From Methylocystis echinoides (lineage in GTDB: Bacteria; Pseudomonadota; Alphaproteobacteria; Rhizobiales; Beijerinckiaceae), in contig NZ_CP156084.1 in NCBI RefSeq assembly GCF_040687965.1, positions 3,658,501-3,722,500 on the forward strand: a stretch of DNA of 64,000 bases. Reading direction: 5' to 3'. A program made the position numbers and the translations under genes. Position 1 is the stretch's first letter; the number at the start of each line of letters is the position of its first letter. This document shows, piece by piece, positions 60,486-64,000 of the stretch. Below the pieces are notes generated by a model that ran no database searches, was not told the DNA's origin, and was given only the letters and a program-made list of their open reading frames with translations.

Positions 60486-62017
60486 AACGCATTCTCATCG
60501 TCGTCTCGGCGGCGCGTTTCATGCGCTGGCAGCAAAGACTGCGCGACCGCCTCGCAAAACGCTGGCCGGAAGCGGAGGTCGCCTTTCGATGCGATGCAGA
60601 GCCGGACGATCAACCAAGCGCGGTGACGCAGCTCCTCAACCTCGAACGCCTGCTCATCAAGCGCGCCCGGCCGGCGTTGTGCGATCGCCTTGCGCCGCCC
60701 ATTTCCGCCGCCGATGCGGCCGCCGACGTGATCGTCGATCTGACGGGCGGAGCCGACATGAAGAGCGGCGCCCGCATGCTCAGGCCGCTCTACGACGGTC
60801 ACCGCGCGGATCAGGCCGCCATCAACGCCATTTTTTCCGGCGTTGCGCCAATTCTCGCGATTCAAGACGTCGCGACGGGCGACATCGCCGCGCAAGGATT
60901 GCCGTCCTTCGAATGCGAGCCCGCGCTGACGCTCTACCTCGACGCCGTCTACTCACGCGTAGCCCTGCTGATCGAACAGGCGATCGCGGTCCCCCGCCCT
61001 TCCGCAACGCCACCCGCGCGCGCGACGCGCTCCGCTCCGACGCCCGGAGCCTATCTCGCGAAACGGCTCGCATTCGCCGCCACACGGGCGATGTATCGCT
61101 TATGTTGCCATTCGCCCCACTGGCGGATTGGCTGGCGCTTTAACGACGGGCCGGGCGCGCTCGAAACTGGATCGCTCGCCGGCCCGGCCTGGAACGCCCT
61201 TTACGACTGCGATATGGGCTTCGCCGCCGATCCTTTTCCCGTGCAATGGCGCGGACGCATGGGCGTCTTTTTCGAGTCGATGGATTATCGCAGCGGGAGG
61301 GGCGCGATAAGGTTTCAGGCCTTTGGCGCGGAAGGTCCGATCGGCCACGCGCTGACAGCGCTCGCCGAGCCGTGGCACCTCTCTTACCCCTTCCTCATCG
61401 AGGACGCGGGCGTCCTTTACATGGCGCCCGAAGCCTCGGCCTCGCAAGCGATCACGCTCTATCGTTGCGTCGAATTTCCGTTGCGTTGGGAGCCTGTCGC
61501 CAAGCTCGTGGACAACGTCGAGGCGGCCGATGCGACAATCTTCCGCCACGGCGGACGCTACTGGATGACCTCGGTCGTCCGCGACGGCTACGGCGGCTAT
61601 TCCGACACGCTTGCAATCCATCACGCCGCAACTCTATTGGGGCCGTGGGAGCCGCATCGGCTCTCGCCGGTTCTGGTCGACTCCCGCTTTGCGCGCCCCG
61701 CCGGCGCCGTTGTCCCGACCCCGCGCGGCCTCTTCCGTCCCGTGCAGGATTGCGAGAAAGGTTATGGCAAGGCCATTGCGATTATGAGGATCGACGCGCT
61801 CGACGCGGAAAATTTCAGGCAGTCTTTCGTGAGCCGCATGACGCCCGGAGCGCGCTGGACCGGCGGACGCTTGCACACACTCAACCGTTGCGGTGGTCTG
61901 GAATGCATCGACGGCGCGATTCTTGCGCCGAAATATCTGCCTTTCCGACGGCTCGCACAACATCGCATCGACAGCCGAATTTCCACCGCAGAGCGTCTCG
62001 CCGTTCAAGCGCTTTAG
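60482..62017 (+). CDS. Two-domain protein: formyltransferase-like plus GINT1-like (glucosamine inositolphosphorylceramide transferase) N-terminal-type domain
   Basis: 511 residues overlapping the previous stop by ATGA. Residues 1 to about 170 resemble the formyltransferase-like domain (VIVDLTGGADMKSGARMLRP; INAIFSGVAPILAIQDVATG). From about 210 a beta-propeller of the GINT1/GINT N-terminal type is seen (WHLSYPFLIEDAGVLYMAPE, ASASQAITLYRCVEFPLRWE, YWMTSVVRDGYGGYSDTLAI). In plants the related domain belongs to a sphingolipid glycosyltransferase. Here it probably acts with the adjacent glycosyltransferase in surface glycan or lipid assembly. Substrate unknown. Confidence 0.7.
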   Translation: MKRILIVVSAARFMRWQQRLRDRLAKRWPEAEVAFRCDAEPDDQPSAVTQLLNLERLLIKRARPALCDRLAPPISAADAAADVIVDLTGGADMKSGARMLRPLYDGHRADQAAINAIFSGVAPILAIQDVATGDIAAQGLPSFECEPALTLYLDAVYSRVALLIEQAIAVPRPSATPPARATRSAPTPGAYLAKRLAFAATRAMYRLCCHSPHWRIGWRFNDGPGALETGSLAGPAWNALYDCDMGFAADPFPVQWRGRMGVFFESMDYRSGRGAIRFQAFGAEGPIGHALTALAEPWHLSYPFLIEDAGVLYMAPEASASQAITLYRCVEFPLRWEPVAKLVDNVEAADATIFRHGGRYWMTSVVRDGYGGYSDTLAIHHAATLLGPWEPHRLSPVLVDSRFARPAGAVVPTPRGLFRPVQDCEKGYGKAIAIMRIDALDAENFRQSFVSRMTPGARWTGGRLHTLNRCGGLECIDGAILAPKYLPFRRLAQHRIDSRISTAERLAVQAL

Positions 62018-63396
62018 AAGTTCATGTCGGCCCCGGTTTGCGCTCGCCCCGCGACTTGCGAGCTGGCGCGCATCCTCTCGCGCAGCGGGGAGAGAAGGCT
62101 GAGGATCGAGGGATCGACGCCGATCTTCCGATAGCAGATTGCAGATAAAAGCATGAACAGCGGCACATTGACCAGCGTCCAGCCGGCGGCGGCGCCGGGC
62201 GCGCCGAAGCGCCAGGCCAAAAGCCCCGTGAGCGCGACCCGCGCGAACGTCGCGCCGGCGATGATGCGGGAATAGAGCTTCTCCTGACCCGTCGTGAGGA
62301 GCACGACTGACGCCGACCCGCAGGTCGACATCACGAAGCAGCCTGTCGCAAGAATGACCAGCGTCAGATAATCGGCGGCGTAGCGCGCGCCGAAGAGCGT
62401 CAAGAACTGCCCGCCGAAAATGTAGATCAGGAGCAGGAGCGGCGCGAGCATCGCGGTCGACACGAGAGCAATCGATCGCAGCAATTCCTGAAGCTTCTGC
62501 GCATTTCCCGAAAAATAGAGACTGGCGCTGCGCGCGACCGTGACGGTATTCAGCCCGGTCAGCGCCATCAGGAAAACATTGGCGATGCGCGCGGCGGCGA
62601 AATAATCTCCCGCCGCCGCGGGCGAGGCGACATAGCCGATCAACAGGACGTCGAAATACATGCTCGCCGCTTCGAGCATGGCCGATTGCCACATGGGGAG
62701 ACTGCGCGACAGCCATTTGCTTCTGTCGGCGTAGCTCGCCGCAGGCGCCTCCTGCTTTCGACAGACGCGCCAGACCGAAACGGAAGCGAAGGCCAGAGAG
62801 AGCAATTGCCCCACGCCTGCTATGACGAAGAATTCCGCCCGCGTCAGCCCCTGATGGAAGGCGCCCCAGACAACTGCGGCAAGCAGAATGGCGCGCCAGA
62901 TAAGTTCGCGCGACGCCTCCGACACCAAGACGCCAACGACAGCGCGCGCCGAATGGGAGGAGTAATGCAGGATCGTCTGCGTCAGCAGGAAGAAGGCGGC
63001 GGACAATAAAACCGTGTTCGCCACGCCGGGAAAAAACAAGGGCGCGCAGACGACCATCGTCGCTGCGAACAGGACGCCCGAAACGAGCGTCAGCGTCCAA
63101 CCGAAGCGATAGGCGCCCCATGCCCGCGCATAGTCGCTTCTGCCAGCATATTCGCCGAAGGAGCGCGCGATCAGCGTGTCCTGACCGAAGACGGCGGCCA
63201 CGGCGAGAAACCCGACCGCGTTGAACCAGATCGCCAGACTGCCGAAGTCGTCGGCCGTCATGGCGCGCGCCGCCAGAGTGAAGACGGCGAGCGTCATCAG
63301 CGCCCCAGCGGCCTTTATCGACATGGCGACGATCGCGCCGAACGCGGCCCGTTGCGATTTCAATTGGTCGATCAAAGCCGAGACGCGCGCGCGCAT
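62014..63396 (-). CDS. Polysaccharide/lipopolysaccharide flippase (MATE/Wzx-like)
   Basis: 460 residues from the ATG at 63396 (GAGGG upstream). About 12 to 14 hydrophobic segments, e.g. FGAIVAMSIKAAGALMTLAV, MYFDVLLIGYVASPAAAGDY and LTLVILATGCFVMSTCGSAS. The ADDFGSLAIWFNAVGFLA segment is typical of Wzx/RfbX. It would move lipid-linked oligosaccharide across the inner membrane. Convergent overlap of four bases with the GINT1-like gene. Confidence 0.82.
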   Translation of the reverse strand: MRARVSALIDQLKSQRAAFGAIVAMSIKAAGALMTLAVFTLAARAMTADDFGSLAIWFNAVGFLAVAAVFGQDTLIARSFGEYAGRSDYARAWGAYRFGWTLTLVSGVLFAATMVVCAPLFFPGVANTVLLSAAFFLLTQTILHYSSHSARAVVGVLVSEASRELIWRAILLAAVVWGAFHQGLTRAEFFVIAGVGQLLSLAFASVSVWRVCRKQEAPAASYADRSKWLSRSLPMWQSAMLEAASMYFDVLLIGYVASPAAAGDYFAAARIANVFLMALTGLNTVTVARSASLYFSGNAQKLQELLRSIALVSTAMLAPLLLLIYIFGGQFLTLFGARYAADYLTLVILATGCFVMSTCGSASVVLLTTGQEKLYSRIIAGATFARVALTGLLAWRFGAPGAAAGWTLVNVPLFMLLSAICYRKIGVDPSILSLLSPLRERMRASSQVAGRAQTGADMNF

Positions 63397-63491
63397 CAAT
63401 TTGCCCTCGCTTCCCCCATCGGCTTAAGCTATGCCCTTGAGCGGCGCAACCGGTGATCGGAAACTGTGGTTAGTCATAACGGGCGCTGCTC

Positions 63492-64000
63492 TTGCTGTGT
63501 GTAACCAGCGGTTCATTTTTCTGGCGGCTTTTTCATCGCCAAGACGACGCTCGGCGGCCCGCCGACGACGCGCTTATCGATCCATCTGTCACGCCCTCGA
63601 AAACCGAGCCCCCTTTGTCGCCATCGCCGCCGCCCCATGCTCCGGAACCGCCGAACGAACTCTCGGGGCGCATCGTCATTCTCGCCAATCCCGCCGCCGG
63701 CAGGCGCAATCGAGCGGCCTTGTCACGTCTCGCGGCGGGACTGACGGCTGCGACGCGCCAGGTCGATGTCCTCGAAAGCCCGGGCCCGGGGGACATTCGC
63801 CGCCTCGCGCGTGACGTCGACGCCGACTGTCTGCTCGTCGCCGGTGGCGACGGCTCCGTCAATGAAGCCGTCGTCGGCCTCCTGGAACGTCCCGGCGCAA
63901 GACCCGTCCTCGGCGTCGTTCCGCAAGGGACGGTTAATATTCTTGCGCGCGAACTCGGCCTGCCGCGCGACATGGCCGCGCTCGCGCGCGCCTATCTGGC
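63492..64000 (+). CDS. Diacylglycerol/lipid kinase family protein, N-terminal part (runs off the right edge)
   Basis: The frame opens after stops at 63471 and 63477 and continues to the edge. From about 63669: RIVILANPAAGRRNRAALSR, then LVAGGDGSVNEAVVGLLER and VVPQGTVNILARELGLPRDM, which are the nucleotide-binding motifs of YegS/BmrU-type lipid kinases. The start is unclear: a TTG at 63492 precedes a Pro-rich 50-residue leader; a TTG at 63615 would remove most of it. The end is cut. Confidence 0.75.
   Translation, partial: MLCVTSGSFFWRLFHRQDDARRPADDALIDPSVTPSKTEPPLSPSPPPHAPEPPNELSGRIVILANPAAGRRNRAALSRLAAGLTAATRQVDVLESPGPGDIRRLARDVDADCLLVAGGDGSVNEAVVGLLERPGARPVLGVVPQGTVNILARELGLPRDMAALARAYL

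Overview
This is a GC-rich chromosomal stretch of an alphaproteobacterium, most likely Hyphomicrobiales. The grounds are the gene set and local order: hisD next to UPF0262 and a small tyrosine phosphatase, DUF2948, infA-maf, rsfS-rlmH, a DUF2076 protein, DUF6494, and an orphan-looking pal. A Methylocystaceae or Beijerinckiaceae host would fit, but no gene here proves it. No rRNA, CRISPR array or complete insertion sequence was seen.

Layout. 1-5.7 kb: housekeeping genes (start of a phosphohexomutase, hrpB, a Tim44-domain protein, thyA-folA). 5.77-21.37 kb: an integrated element of about 15.5 kb inserted at tRNA-Pro(CGG). It is bounded by a 16-bp direct repeat of the tRNA 3' end and carries matched pairs of short repeats, probably integrase arm sites, near both ends. 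It encodes a P4-type integrase, a standalone Spo11/topoisomerase VI-A-like protein, a helix-turn-helix replication-type protein, a chain of overlapping small genes, a lone phage tail tape-measure protein, two XRE repressors with a divergent control region, a cold-shock protein and a frameshifted HNH gene. No capsid, portal, large terminase or tail-tube gene was recognised.

21.8-30.8 kb: the most unusual chromosomal region. It has two carrier proteins, each with its own candidate loading enzyme: an AMP-forming acyl ligase, and an amino acid:[carrier protein] ligase related to seryl-tRNA synthetase. With them are a FabG-like reductase, a ThDP carboligase or decarboxylase, a GNAT-like acyltransferase, a class IV aminotransferase, a cupin and an acyl-CoA-dehydrogenase-like flavoenzyme. 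No condensation or ketosynthase domain is present. I infer a small carrier-protein-templated pathway that makes an amino-acid-derived metabolite of unknown structure. 30.8-36.1 kb adds a MetA-like and MetY pair, an acyl-CoA synthetase and an amidase.

36.1-64 kb: mostly core genes: hisD, purA, rlmH, rsfS, qor, a UbiH-type hydroxylase, alr, maf, infA, xseA, pal, tRNA-Trp, proB and gabD. Between them lie small secreted or membrane proteins and, at the right edge, a glycan or lipid group (glycosyltransferase, GINT1-like protein, flippase, lipid kinase). Several possible RNA regulators sit in this half: a small RNA with an anti-Shine-Dalgarno loop at 44.8 kb, terminator-like hairpins in front of purA and infA, and a ribosome-site-masking hairpin at 57.4 kb. 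A similar masking arrangement precedes the cold-shock gene in the element.
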